Below are positions 13,983 through 24,044 of a DNA stretch of 64,000 bases, one piece after another (positions within the stretch are counted from its first letter, which is position 1; each line of letters opens with the position of its first letter). The DNA comes from Sinonovacula constricta. Its lineage: Eukaryota > Mollusca > Bivalvia > Cardiida > Solecurtidae. The notes under the pieces were generated by a model. It ran no database searches, had not been told where the DNA came from, and saw only the letters and a list, made by a program, of their open reading frames with translations. The position numbers and the translations under genes are program-made. The DNA is taken from NCBI GenBank assembly GCA_007844125.1, contig CM017568.1, positions 4,489,882 to 4,553,881 of the forward strand. The letters run 5' to 3'.

Positions 13983-14075
13983 GCTTCTTGATAAGCTGTT
14001 AGTGGTTTGTCCAAATGTGGATTACTGTGAGGAGGTACTGCCAAGGTCAGAGTTGGAGAGTCATTTAGCTCACAG
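13983..14075 (+). CDS. LNX-like protein, exon a (first TRAF-type zinc finger)
   Basis: First firm exon of a gene for a Ligand-of-Numb-protein-X homolog. LNX proteins are RING-type E3 ubiquitin ligases and PDZ scaffolds that bind Numb and junction or membrane proteins. The acceptor is 'catttcag' and the donor CACAG followed by gtgggt. The translation LLDKLLVVCPNVDYCEEVLP, then RSELESHLAHR, gives the pattern C-x5-C...H...H that continues as C in the next exon. This matches the region just after the RING in LNX1/2. The RING itself is not in the visible sequence. Splicing to 23929 restores codon R (AG+A). The donor and following bases are repeated about 20 times in the intron (see 14076-14720). 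Confidence 0.85.
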
Positions 14076-14720
14076 GTGGGTCATCCTCCTTAAACCTAGA
14101 CCAACTTTCATTCAACCTTAAATCTAATGCACAGGTGAGTCATCCTCCTCAAACCCAGCATATAGGTGGATAATCCTCCTTAAACCCAGCCTACAGGTGG
14201 GTCATCCTCCTTAAACCCAGCCTACAGGTGGGTCATCCTTCTTAAATCTTACTCACAGGTGAGCCATCCTCCTCAAACCCAGCATATTTGTGGGTAATCC
14301 TCCTTAAACCCAGCCTACAGGTGAGTCATCCTTCCTAAATCTTACTCACAGGTGAGTCATCCTCCTCAAACCCAGCATATTGGTGGGTAATCCTCCTTAA
14401 ACCCAGCATACAGGTGGGTCAGCCTCCTTAAACCCAGCCTACAGGTGGGTCATCCTTCTTAAATCTTACTCACAGGTGAGCCATCCTCCTCAAACCCAGC
14501 ATATTTGTGGGTAATCCTCCTTAAACCCAGCCTACAGGTGAGTCATCCTTCCTAAATCTTACTCACAGGTGAGTCATCCTCCTCAAACCCAGCATATTGG
14601 TGGGTAATCCTCCTTAAACCCAGCATACAGGTGAGTCATCCTCCTCAAACCCAGCATATTGGTGGGTAATCCTCCTTAAACCCAGCCTACAGGTGGGTCA
14701 TCCTCCTTAATCTAGCCTAG
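14076..14720 (+). repeat. 31-bp minisatellite sharing the exon a splice-donor sequence
   Basis: About 20 units of 31 bp starting directly at the donor of exon a. Units read roughly 'acaggtgagtcatcctcc' followed by 'ttaaacccagcct'. A 217-bp (7-unit) higher-order repeat is visible: the unit with 'catccttcttaaatcttact' starts at 14224 and again at 14441. Six units carry CAG|GTGAGT and several carry CAG|GTGGGT, so each resembles a 5' splice site. Confidence 0.93.
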
Positions 14721-15125
14721 ATGGTTGGGGGTTCAAACCTGGGACCCTCCAATCCCATGGATGGTTGGGGAATTCAAACCTGTTACCCTCCAATCCCATG
14801 AATGGTTGGGAGTTCAAAACTGGGACTCTCCAATCCCATGGATGGTTGGAGGTTCAAACCTGGGACTCGCCAATCCCATGGATGGATGGGAGTTCAAACC
14901 TGGGACCCTCCAATCCCATGGATGGTTGGGGAATTCAAACCTGGGACCCTCCAGTCTGATTGTTGGTTGGAAGTTCAAACCTGGAAACCCACAGGGGATC
15001 AAACCTGGGACCAACAGTCCGATGGATGGTTAAGGGATCAAACCTGGGACCCACAGTCCGATGGATAATGGGGGGATCAAACCTGGGACCCACAGTCCGA
15101 TGGATAGTTGGGGTTTCAAACTAGA
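14721..15125 (+). repeat. ~40-bp minisatellite with tRNA box B-like motif
   Basis: About ten units of roughly 40 bp, each with 'ggttcaaacctgggaccc' (or a variant) and 'ccaatcccatggatgg'; the last units are shorter. The phrase resembles box B and the T-arm of tRNA-derived SINEs, but no box A head is present. Reading frames through it are repetitive by construction and not genes. Confidence 0.85.
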
Positions 15126-15827
15126 GATATTTGTGATACCTGGCTATAAAATACTTGTGTGAACATTTGGCGATTTTATTCTACTTTTTGATTTCAGCTG
15201 TGCCATTGCCTATTGTTTCACATTCTTTTATAAAAATGGTTAAAACTTCTTTTTGTTGTGCTGGAGACAGCAATAGTCTCAAATTGTTAAGTTGGCAGCT
15301 TTTATCACACAACTCTTTTTTTTTTTAAATTTGAGTCGAGTCTGTTTAACTAAAACAAACAGTTTCCCCAAAAGAAATATGTATATAAATTAGAAATTTG
15401 ATCTGAGAAAAATTTCTTTTCCTTCTGTCACTGTTTTCTTAAAAACTCTTTAAATTGGCCTGTCCTCTGTAAAACAGTTACACTCGTCTTACTTGACAAT
15501 TCAGGGGTTTACATTTTCCAGAAATTTCTAGGTGGTCATCAAGGCCTTTGCTTCACTACTCACAGCAAAATAAAGACATAAAACATTGTGTAAAACTTAC
15601 ACCTAGTAGTGCTTGCAACAGGAAATATCCTGGTTTTAGGTGAAAAAAGGAAATGGCTAGGTAAATACCTGGCTATTTATCAATTACACGCATAGCCATA
15701 ATATTCATCAAAAGTTTTAATAGATATTCTGATCATCCAGATTTTAACTGAGTAAAAAACAACCTATCTTGGACTTTTAATGTTAACTCACACTATAGGA
15801 ATAGATTGAGAGCTATGGCACAAGCTG
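15126..15827. other. Intron sequence, no gene seen
   Basis: AT-rich LNX intron sequence between two minisatellites. Nothing was recognised. Confidence 0.45.
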
Positions 15828-16490
15828 TCACACTGCCACACTTATTTCCTTACTGTCACACACAATTGCCTACTCACACAATTGCCTACTCACACAATTG
15901 TTTACTGCCACACACATTACCTAAATTGATTACTGCCACACACATTACCTAAATTGATTACTGCCACACACAATTGCCTACTGCCGCATACAATTGCATA
16001 CTGCCACACACAATTACCTACTGCCACACACACTTGCCTAAATTGCCTACTGCCACACACAATTGCCTACTGCCGCATACAATTGCATACTGCCACACAC
16101 AATTACCTACTGCCACACACACTTGCCTAAATTGCCTACTGCTACACACAATTGCCTACTGTCACAATAACTTACTTCCATACAATTGCCTACTGCCACA
16201 CACAATTGCTTACTGGCACACATAGTTGGTTAATGCCACACACAATTGCCTACTGCCACACATAATTGTTTACTGCCACACACAATTGCCTACTGCCACA
16301 TACATTTGCCTACTGTCATACACAATTGCTGACTGCCACACACAGTTGCCTACTGCCACACATAATTGCCTAAATTTCCTACTGTCACATACATTTGCTT
16401 ACTGCCATACACAATTTCTTACTGCTATACATAGTTGCTTACTGCCACATACAATTGCCTACTGCCACACAGAATTGCTTAAAGACACCA
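15828..16490. repeat. ~20-bp minisatellite, CACACAATTGCCTACTGC type
   Basis: Degenerate array of a ~20-bp unit 'ctgccacacacaattgccta' inside an LNX intron, with some longer units where 'aattgcct' is duplicated. Each unit contains the palindrome CAATTG. The apparent His/Cys/Leu-rich reading frames are repeat artefacts. Confidence 0.9.
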
Positions 16491-17952
16491 TATGACCCAA
16501 CAGCCAAAGAGTTGTTGGGACTACAGAGAAACAAATAACTAAACATCAAAGAAACATATCATGTCCACTTAACCTTCTGTTGTTCAATTACCCTAAAATC
16601 AATCAGAATACTAGCTGCCAGCAAATGATTGGCAATGTGTTGTGTCTGTAACCAATTAAAAATCTAATATATCAGCATCCAGACGACCACTTAAAGCTCC
16701 ATTCCACACACACACTCCACTCACTCGGGCATCTGTTTCTCGTAGATTTGATGATACTTTTTAAACTCACTTCCTGCTAAGCACAAATCAATCAAACCTG
16801 AGGTAGAAAGTTTAATCCAGATCAGGCAGCTCCAGCTTAGAATCTGCTTTATTTGCTGCTGTCTGTAAACAATTATTCTTGTCATCTTTGTGTGTCGATG
16901 TGAGCAAAATAATTAAGACTTTGAGTGGATTATTGACAAGTATGGTAGGTTAAGGATTCCTGGTTGGCATATTGAATTATCTGTCATTATGTGTTCTGGT
17001 TGAGCTTGATTTGACGCATTCAACAGTTAATACTATGGTAAATATGGCTGATACAATCAATGTAAGGTCCAATCATCTGTCAGACCCACTTGAAGTTATC
17101 CTGCATCATTGGTCTAGGCTTGTTCTTCTGCTACTGACTAAGAGAGGCTCATAGATTTGAGAGGCCATTTTTTTTAATTATCACTTGAGGAAAATCGAAA
17201 GAATAGATTATATAAACATGTACAGAGTTAGTAGTATTACTGAACTTCTACCCAGATTAACAAAAAATTGTACTTATTGATTGGTAAAAAAGGGCATGGG
17301 TGGTGGTGGAGGTGGACATTGTTTTCTGCCTAGAACCATCATCAAACTTCCAAAATTAAAGTTTTGATACTGAGTTATAACTTTAAAAATATACAAGCTA
17401 TTAGCTTCAGATCTTGTATATAACTCAGTAATAAGGATGCCATCATTTACACATCATGACATGTACAGAAATATAATAACCCTGTTAATGAAACTGTTGA
17501 AAAATACAGCATTTGCACAAAACTACCACATGTGCAGGCTTCACTTCTTTGCCATGTTAAAATGTTTTTAAGTCCTTACATTGCTAAGCATTTAAATACT
17601 TCCAGTCAACTGGAAGACTTCCTTCCCTTCATGAATGTTCTGGCCCAAATTGAGTCTTGATCCAATGCAAGGAATTGAACCACTGGACCAAGGGCACTAC
17701 CTGTCTCATGACTGGAACCTTAAAACATGGCAAAAGCAAACTAGTTCCTGATTTAGACTGACCCAAGAGAAGCTTAGCTCAAAAATGAATTCTAAAGTAA
17801 AAATTTGCTGAAGTCAGATTTTAAATTCCACAGTATAATGTGTGGGATGATGTTTTTTCTGTGCTTATTTGAGGTAATTTTTTCGCTTTAAACTAATAGT
17901 TCCTTAAGGCTTGGCTTATTTCTTTATTTTTATTCAGTATGTAAAACATTTT
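16491..17952. other. Intron sequence with SINE and repeat fragments
   Basis: Contains a 'gatctgc' family fragment near 16790-16880 and an inverted, decayed SINE-like piece near 17590-17720 ('cagtcaactggaagactt', 'ggaattgaaccactgg'). No exon was seen. Confidence 0.4.
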
Positions 17953-18540
17953 TTTAGCTCACCTGAGTCCAACAGTCTCAAGGTGAGCTTTTCTGATACC
18001 CCTTTATCTGTCATGTCATGTGAAGCATCAACAGTTTGCTTATAAACATACTAGAGGCTACTGTTTTGATCCAATCTTAACCAAACTTGATTAGACTGTT
18101 TGTTTGTAAGTAGTCTTAGATGAGAATATGACTGGGTCACATCAGGTCAAAAAATAGGTCACTATGTCACATTTTAGAAAAAAAAGAACATGTGAACACA
18201 CCAGAGACCACATTTATGGTCCTTCACTAAACTTGATCAGAATGTTTGTCTGCAAGAAATCTTGGATAAGTTTGTTACTCAGTCACCTTGGGTCAATAAG
18301 TATTTTTAGGAAAACATTATGGACTGCCCAGTGGCCTTATTTATGGCCCAATTTCACCATACTTAGTCAGAAGGTTTGTCCACATGAAATCTGGGATGAG
18401 TAAGTTACTGGGTCATATGGGGTCCAAAAGTATGCTTCTGGGTTAAATATTAGAAAAACCTTGTGAACATGCTAGAGGCATCATGCCAGATATGAGCCTT
18501 CTGAAAGCCCGAGTCCTCAGGTGAGCGATTAAAACTTTTG
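17953..18540 (+). mobile_element. MITE-like 'agctcacctgag' repeat, copy 2
   Basis: Begins with an inverted-repeat head (agctcacctgag at 17956, ctcaaggtgagct at 17977) that could form a hairpin. The body has repeated 'tcagaatgtttgtct' and 'gggtca' blocks, and the end is 'cctcaggtgagcgatt' at 18515-18530. The terminal motif is the reverse complement of the first, as in inverted-repeat elements. No transposase is encoded. Confidence 0.75.
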
Positions 18541-19325
18541 TTTTACAATTTTTAGAAATTTCTTAGTTTAATTAAGAACACTTATTAAAGTTCTTAATGG
18601 TTACAACCTTAATTTACATTAAAAAAACTAAAATTGTTTGCATGAAAATCTTGTCATAAGTCCTAACTTGGAATGAAGAATGGTTTGCAAATACCAACTT
18701 GAAGACTTGGCTACATCTTTATCTAGGTCAAGGATCAAGTCTGCAACATGCTTTTTCTTCTTCTCATAAGAACATAAAGATCATGCTTAGTGTAATTAGA
18801 ATCAGATGACCTTCTTCCAGTAATATTAGCTGGCTGATCTGGATCTGCCCTTTTCACCTTGTTCCGATACATTTACCCTTAGTGAACTGACTCAAACCTT
18901 TATACATACTGAAAAAAGTGTTCTACTACATATAAAATCTAGTTAACAACAAAGGTAAGAAGTCCTATTGCTAGTGACTGCAGCAAAATTAATAGTGCAG
19001 ATCTTGATCAGAGGGCTCCTAACTAGAGCACATATATTCATGCTGAAGCATGCTTAAGGGCTTATATAATAATATTCATCTTCCAGAGTTAGAGAGATGT
19101 CTTCTGATAGCTTAGGTTTCTGATGTATTGGTTTATGATTCTATTGGCTTATTCACATTAGCCTGCCAAGGAAAGAGTTTTTTTTAACACTAGCTTAACA
19201 GTTAACTAATTTATTTAAAGTACACAGTTATGCTAAAAACTGATACATAGTGATCTAATTAACAGGAACACAGTTACTATATTAAGGAAAACACAGTTAT
19301 CTTATTAAAGAAAACTTTCTTTTAT
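18541..19325. other. Intron sequence, no gene seen
   Basis: AT-rich, with a 'gatctgc' family fragment near 18800-18870. No exon was seen. Confidence 0.4.
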
Positions 19326-19760
19326 TTTTGCAGATACAGTTATCATTTTTGCAGATACATCATTATTTTATTTACAGAAACATAGTTATCATATTTACAG
19401 ATACGCAGCTATCTTATTTACGGATAAAGTTTTTTTTATTTATTTATAGAAACAATTATCTTATTTACAGATATATAATTATCTTATCTACAGATACACA
19501 GTTATCTTATCTACAGATACCAGTTATCTATGTCTCACATTTATCTTATTTACTGATATACAGTTATCTTATGGCTCACATTTATCTTAATTACAGATAT
19601 ACAGTTATCTTATGGCTCACATTTATCTTATTTACAGATATGCAGTTATCTTATTTACAGATAGACAGTTATCTACAGATACACAGTTATCTTATCTACA
19701 GATATACAGTTATCTTATCTACAGATACACAGTTATCTTATTTACAGATACACAGTTATT
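19326..19760. repeat. 23-bp minisatellite, ACAGTTATCTTATTTACAGATAC type
   Basis: Degenerate array of a ~23-bp unit containing 'cagttatctta' and 'tacagata', about 18 copies, most regular at 19660-19755. Units end in pyrimidine-rich stretches followed by ACAG, which resemble weak 3' splice sites. The open frame through it is a repeat artefact. Confidence 0.88.
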
Positions 19761-19839
19761 TTGCAGAGTGAAATGTATTACTTAAATTTAGTCCTTTATT
19801 TTTTCTGCTTACAACTTATTGCTGGTACTCATATCTCAA

Positions 19840-20065
19840 AATTTGATGATTTAGCACAGCATAGTGTGACGATGGGGCGGAAGATGTGCTGCCTATCTGG
19901 GACTTGAACCAGGGAGCCTTTGCAAACATAAAGTATAATTTTCTAAGCCAAGTGGAGAGCTTACACATTCTATAAATATTGAGTAATGGGTCTATCCACC
20001 ATAGTAATGGGTCTACCCAGTATGTGGGCAGTTGAGGGACAAATACAAGTCGAAAGAAATTGTTT
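19840..20065 (-). mobile_element. Possible decayed tRNA-headed SINE
   Basis: Read on the minus strand, 'ggttcaagtcccagatagg' resembles a box B/T-arm sequence and 'ccaagtggag' type sequence lies nearby. No clear box A or target-site duplication was found. It is only a candidate. Confidence 0.3.
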
Positions 20066-20109
20066 CCCATCTGACTTTAACAAATAGTTACAATCATTGC
20101 AATAAATAG

Positions 20110-20397
20110 CAATATGTGGGTGTCTTAACACTTTCTTAATGTTCTACAAATGCAATTAAATGCTGCACAAAGTTTGATATGAAACACCAGAATAAACAAC
20201 TGCTTTTGAAATGCCGATATGTAGGTGTCTGAATGCTGTAAAAATGTTCTACAAATGCAATTTAATTTTGCTCGAAGTTTGATATGAAACATCAAAACAA
20301 AAAGCTGCTTTTTCAAACTTTCATGTAGATGACTGAACACTGTCAAATTATTCTACAAACTTAATTAATTTAATTTTGCTCATAGTTTGATATGAAA
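20110..20397. repeat. ~108-bp tandem repeat, about 3 diverged copies
   Basis: Three copies marked by 'ttctacaaa' and 'gtttgatatgaaac', about 100-110 bp apart. Copies differ by substitutions and small indels, so this is an older duplication than the others. Confidence 0.75.
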
Positions 20398-22844
20398 CAG
20401 AGATAGGGCTGATTTGTTCTTACTTTTACATTTGGCTTAGTATGTGAATACCTTTGTCCTGTGCCTATTCAGGGTCTGGTATATGTTGTAATGTAATAGA
20501 ACTTTGTCATATATTCTTACAGATGTGGCTGTTTTAATGGTGTAAGCAAATTGTGTTGGGTCTTAAATAAAATTCATGCTGCATTTATTGTGCTACATTA
20601 ATTATTTAAGTTGCTGAAATTTGTGTAAAAAACTTATGACAGTTTTTTTTGTTATCAGTAGTAAGTACAACTCTTATAATTTAAACCACATTTATATAAA
20701 CTGTTGGACTACCGGTATATCATTGATGTATAAAATCCTATACGAGAAATGATAACAGGGTTGACCCACAAGTTCCAAAACTAAGTTTCTTCTCACTGTA
20801 TATACAGCTAAACTTCATTATATCAAGATTGCTGGGACTATTAAAATAACTGACTTTTGATTCATCAGAATGTAAATTTCTATTATGTTCTTAGTTTATT
20901 GTTTGGTGTGTGTGTGTGGAGGGGCGGGGGGGGGGGGGGGGAATAAAGTTTTTCAGAGTGTTTAAATGTTTGTTGCAATAAATCAAAAGAACAAACTACC
21001 ACATGTATTTATTATTTAACCTATTAAATAAATTTTAAATTTTCCAATGAGTTTATACATATCTAAACAGTAGCCATAGATTCAGCACAGAAACAGCCAT
21101 TCAGGTGATTAAACAACACGAAAATATACAAACACAAACACCTGAACCACATTTTGCAGACAACAACTCATGCAACACTCTGCACTTTTTCATTATGTTC
21201 CAACTATTGTTGCTTTTCCTAATTTCTAATGAATAGTATAGAGTGTAAAATATGAAGAACTAAAAAATTATTAAAATAGAAAATAAAATTCATAAAAGTT
21301 GGTGAAGTGAATAATATGTATGTATTCTCAAGTTCCAATCTGCAAAAAGACTCATAAAACTTAAAAGTGATTGTTATAGAATGTAGTTGAAACATGTGTG
21401 AAAACTTGAGATGTGTGTCATAAAATTATTTCGTGATGAAAGGAATTTTATCTCAAAAGTATTTGACAGAAGCTATTAGTATTTACATGGAAATATAAGG
21501 GGGGAAAAAAAAGGCCTCAAAATAGTTTCAACTTAGGCTGGATGTCAAAAGAGTGCTACATATAGGGTTTCAACAGTGCATCATTTTCTTTTCATTGATT
21601 TTATTATTGACAATTACATGTCTCTGCAGCAAAATAAATAATTGACTGCAAATGGCATTAAAAAATACAGCGTATTAATATCATGCATTATAAACAAATA
21701 ACCAGCACAGTGAATGCAATTCTTTTTCATTTCTGATAAAACTATACACTGTAAAACAAAAATTTAAGAATATTATTAATTCAGAAATGATCAAGGGGAG
21801 GCAACCTATGGCTTAACTATTAGCCTGCTTAACACAAATTGATCTAGTCTAGACAAACATTGTAGATCCAGAACAACCACCCACAGGGAGCTGTCTTACC
21901 TGGATCTGCACCTTTTGCTTAAGAGTCTTTATATGTTCAATTATATTTTCAGGTAAATGTTAATGCAGTTAAGTAAGAACTTTGTATTATAAATTGGAGA
22001 TTACAGCTGGATATGCATACAGTTCTGGCTAATTTCCTGCCAGTCATGCATGCTAGAGCAGTTTTTTGTTCCTGTCAACTGTCGTAATTACATGACAAAA
22101 GATGTCACAATGAATTATTGAAGAGGGCACTGATCAATCATTGATTATTTGTTTAGCGGATGTGAAATGTAAATGATGCACTCACAGACACATGCATGAT
22201 AGAGTGGGGCAGGTGGATGAGTTCGAAAACTGCTTCTCTGCCAGTTGGTCCATACATCTTTTGTGTTTTTGTATGAGCTCCGTAAAAATAACATGCTGAA
22301 AAATTAGTCGCTGAAAAATTAGTCATCATTACTTGTAAAATAAATAGTTAAAGCCAATTCCTCTAAACAAGTCCATACTTTTATCTTAAATATGAAACAG
22401 TACAGTATTTTTTAGCAAATATGGGGCTTAAATCATAAATAGCTGAATATTTAACTGGTCCATCCTAGCAAATACTTTGTTGTGACCGTTCACAAATATT
22501 GTTCATTTACCATGACTTAGTCCAAACACCTTCACAACTTTTCTTGAAAGAACCAGAAGTAACATTTTAGCTTTACTTTGTAATCAACAGAGTAGCCATC
22601 AGTCTTAAGAAAATAAACAATGAGCTGTGATAAAACCAGGTGTTAGGTGGTTAATAAAGACATAAATAATAAAATTCACTACACTTCAGTTACCAATTAC
22701 AATGATATCCTTTATCTCTGTTATGCTATCAAGTTTGTTAATTACTTATTCTTGGTCAGCTCCTTACATCTGCAGGTGTCTAAACATATTGTTAGAAACT
22801 AAGGTGTATAAAATTGGAGACACTAAACAGGAAGCTTCCTGCAA
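20398..22844. other. Intron sequence; poly-G tract; repeat fragments
   Basis: Holds a TG run followed by an uninterrupted G run near 20924-20941 and a 'gatctgc' family fragment at 21800-21930 ('gatctagtctagacaaac', 'ggatctgcacc'). A direct repeat 'gctgaaaaattagtc' lies near 22293-22322. No exon was recognised. Confidence 0.45.
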
Positions 22845-23612
22845 GATCTACACTCTTTGCCTAAGCTTCCTTCAAGATCTAAACTCTGCCTAAGCTTCCT
22901 GCAAGGTCTACGCTCTGTCTAAGCTTCCTGCAAGATCTATGCTCTTTGTCTAAGCATCCTGCAAAATCTACACTCTTTGATTAAGCTTCCTTCAAGATCT
23001 AAACTCTGCCTAAGCTTCCTGCAAGATCTAGGCTCTTTGCCTAAGCTACCTGCCGGATCTACATTCTGCCTAAGCTTCCTGCAAGATATATGCTCTTTGT
23101 CTAAGCTTCCTACAAAATCTACACTCTGTGCCTAAGCTTCCTTCAAGATCTAAATTCTGCCTAAGCTTTCTGCAAGATCTACTCTCTTTGCCAAAGCTTT
23201 CTACAACATCTACTCTCTATGCCTAAGCTTCCTGCAAGATCTACGCTCTTTGTCTAAGCTTCCTGCCAGATCTACATTCTGCCTAAGCTTCCTGCAAGAT
23301 CTACACTCTTTGCCTAACCTGCAACATCTTCTCTCTCTGCCTTAGCTTCCTGCAACTTATTCTGTCTATGCCATAGCTTCCTGCAAGATCTTCTCTCTCT
23401 GCCTTAGCTTCCTGCAACATCTTCTCTCTCTGCCTTAGCTTCCTGCAACTTATTCTGTCTATGCCATAGCTTCCTGCAAGATCTTCTCTCTCTGCCTTAG
23501 CTTCCTGCAACATCTTCTCTCTCTGCCTTAGCTTCCTGCAACTTATTCTGTCTATGCCATAGCTTCCTGCAAGATCTTCTCTCTCTGCCTTAGCTTCCTG
23601 CAACTTCTTGGT
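22845..23612. repeat. ~31-bp minisatellite with 93-bp higher-order repeat
   Basis: Units read 'taagcttcctgcaagatcta' followed by 'cactctttgcc', about 29-31 bp. The left part is diverged. From about 23330 to 23605 it becomes a regular 93-bp (3-unit) higher-order repeat; the 'acttattctg' word starts at 23355 and 23448. Since 93 is divisible by 3, the minus strand stays open with a 31-residue repeat (LRQREK, LQEAKAERED and GSYGIDRISC parts). I see no start, splice or codon evidence that it is expressed. Confidence 0.9.
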
Positions 23613-23928
23613 TGTTTTAGCACATATTTTTTTATACCATACCCAAATTGCCTAAGAATACATCAGTACTAATTAGTAAGTCGATAAGTAGGAAACAAAC
23701 AGTGAAACTGATATTTTAAATATTCTTTCTATCACCGCAGCTGAATAGTGTAAAATACAATGTATATAATCATTCTTACATGATCGATGTCATTGTAAGA
23801 TATCAGGGATCATGTGGGTTTTAAAGAAAGTATAAACATGAACTTTTTCTTCTGAAAGTAATATGGGTGGATGTATACATTATATATGAAGTTAGGTAAA
23901 AGTTAATTTTGGTTTGTATCATTTTCAG

Positions 23929-24044
23929 ATGTCGTGGGGCGATTACGAAGTGTATCAAGTCGAGCCTTGGTTGTCCATTCCAGGGACCTCGGAGCGCTCT
24001 GCAGAGCCACCTGTGGGAATGTCACTTCAGAGATCAGCAAGCAG
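23929..24044 (+). CDS. LNX-like protein, exon b (second TRAF-type zinc finger)
   Basis: The acceptor is 'cattttcag' and the donor GCAG followed by gtaaga. The translation begins CRGAITKCIKSSLGC and continues PFQGPRSALQSHLWECHFRD. The spacing C...C-x6-C...H-x3-C is that of a TRAF-type zinc finger, with the GCPF.GPR.AL..HL..C.FRD signature seen in LNX1/2. The exon begins one base into codon R shared with exon a and ends in G, completed to glycine by exon c. Confidence 0.9.

Noticed and set aside
14725..15068. Trp/Pro-rich repetitive frames in three phases
   Set aside because: An artefact of the ~40-bp minisatellite.
16972..17154. 60-residue open frame in the first LNX intron
   Set aside because: No family resemblance and no splice sites. 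Length is expected by chance.
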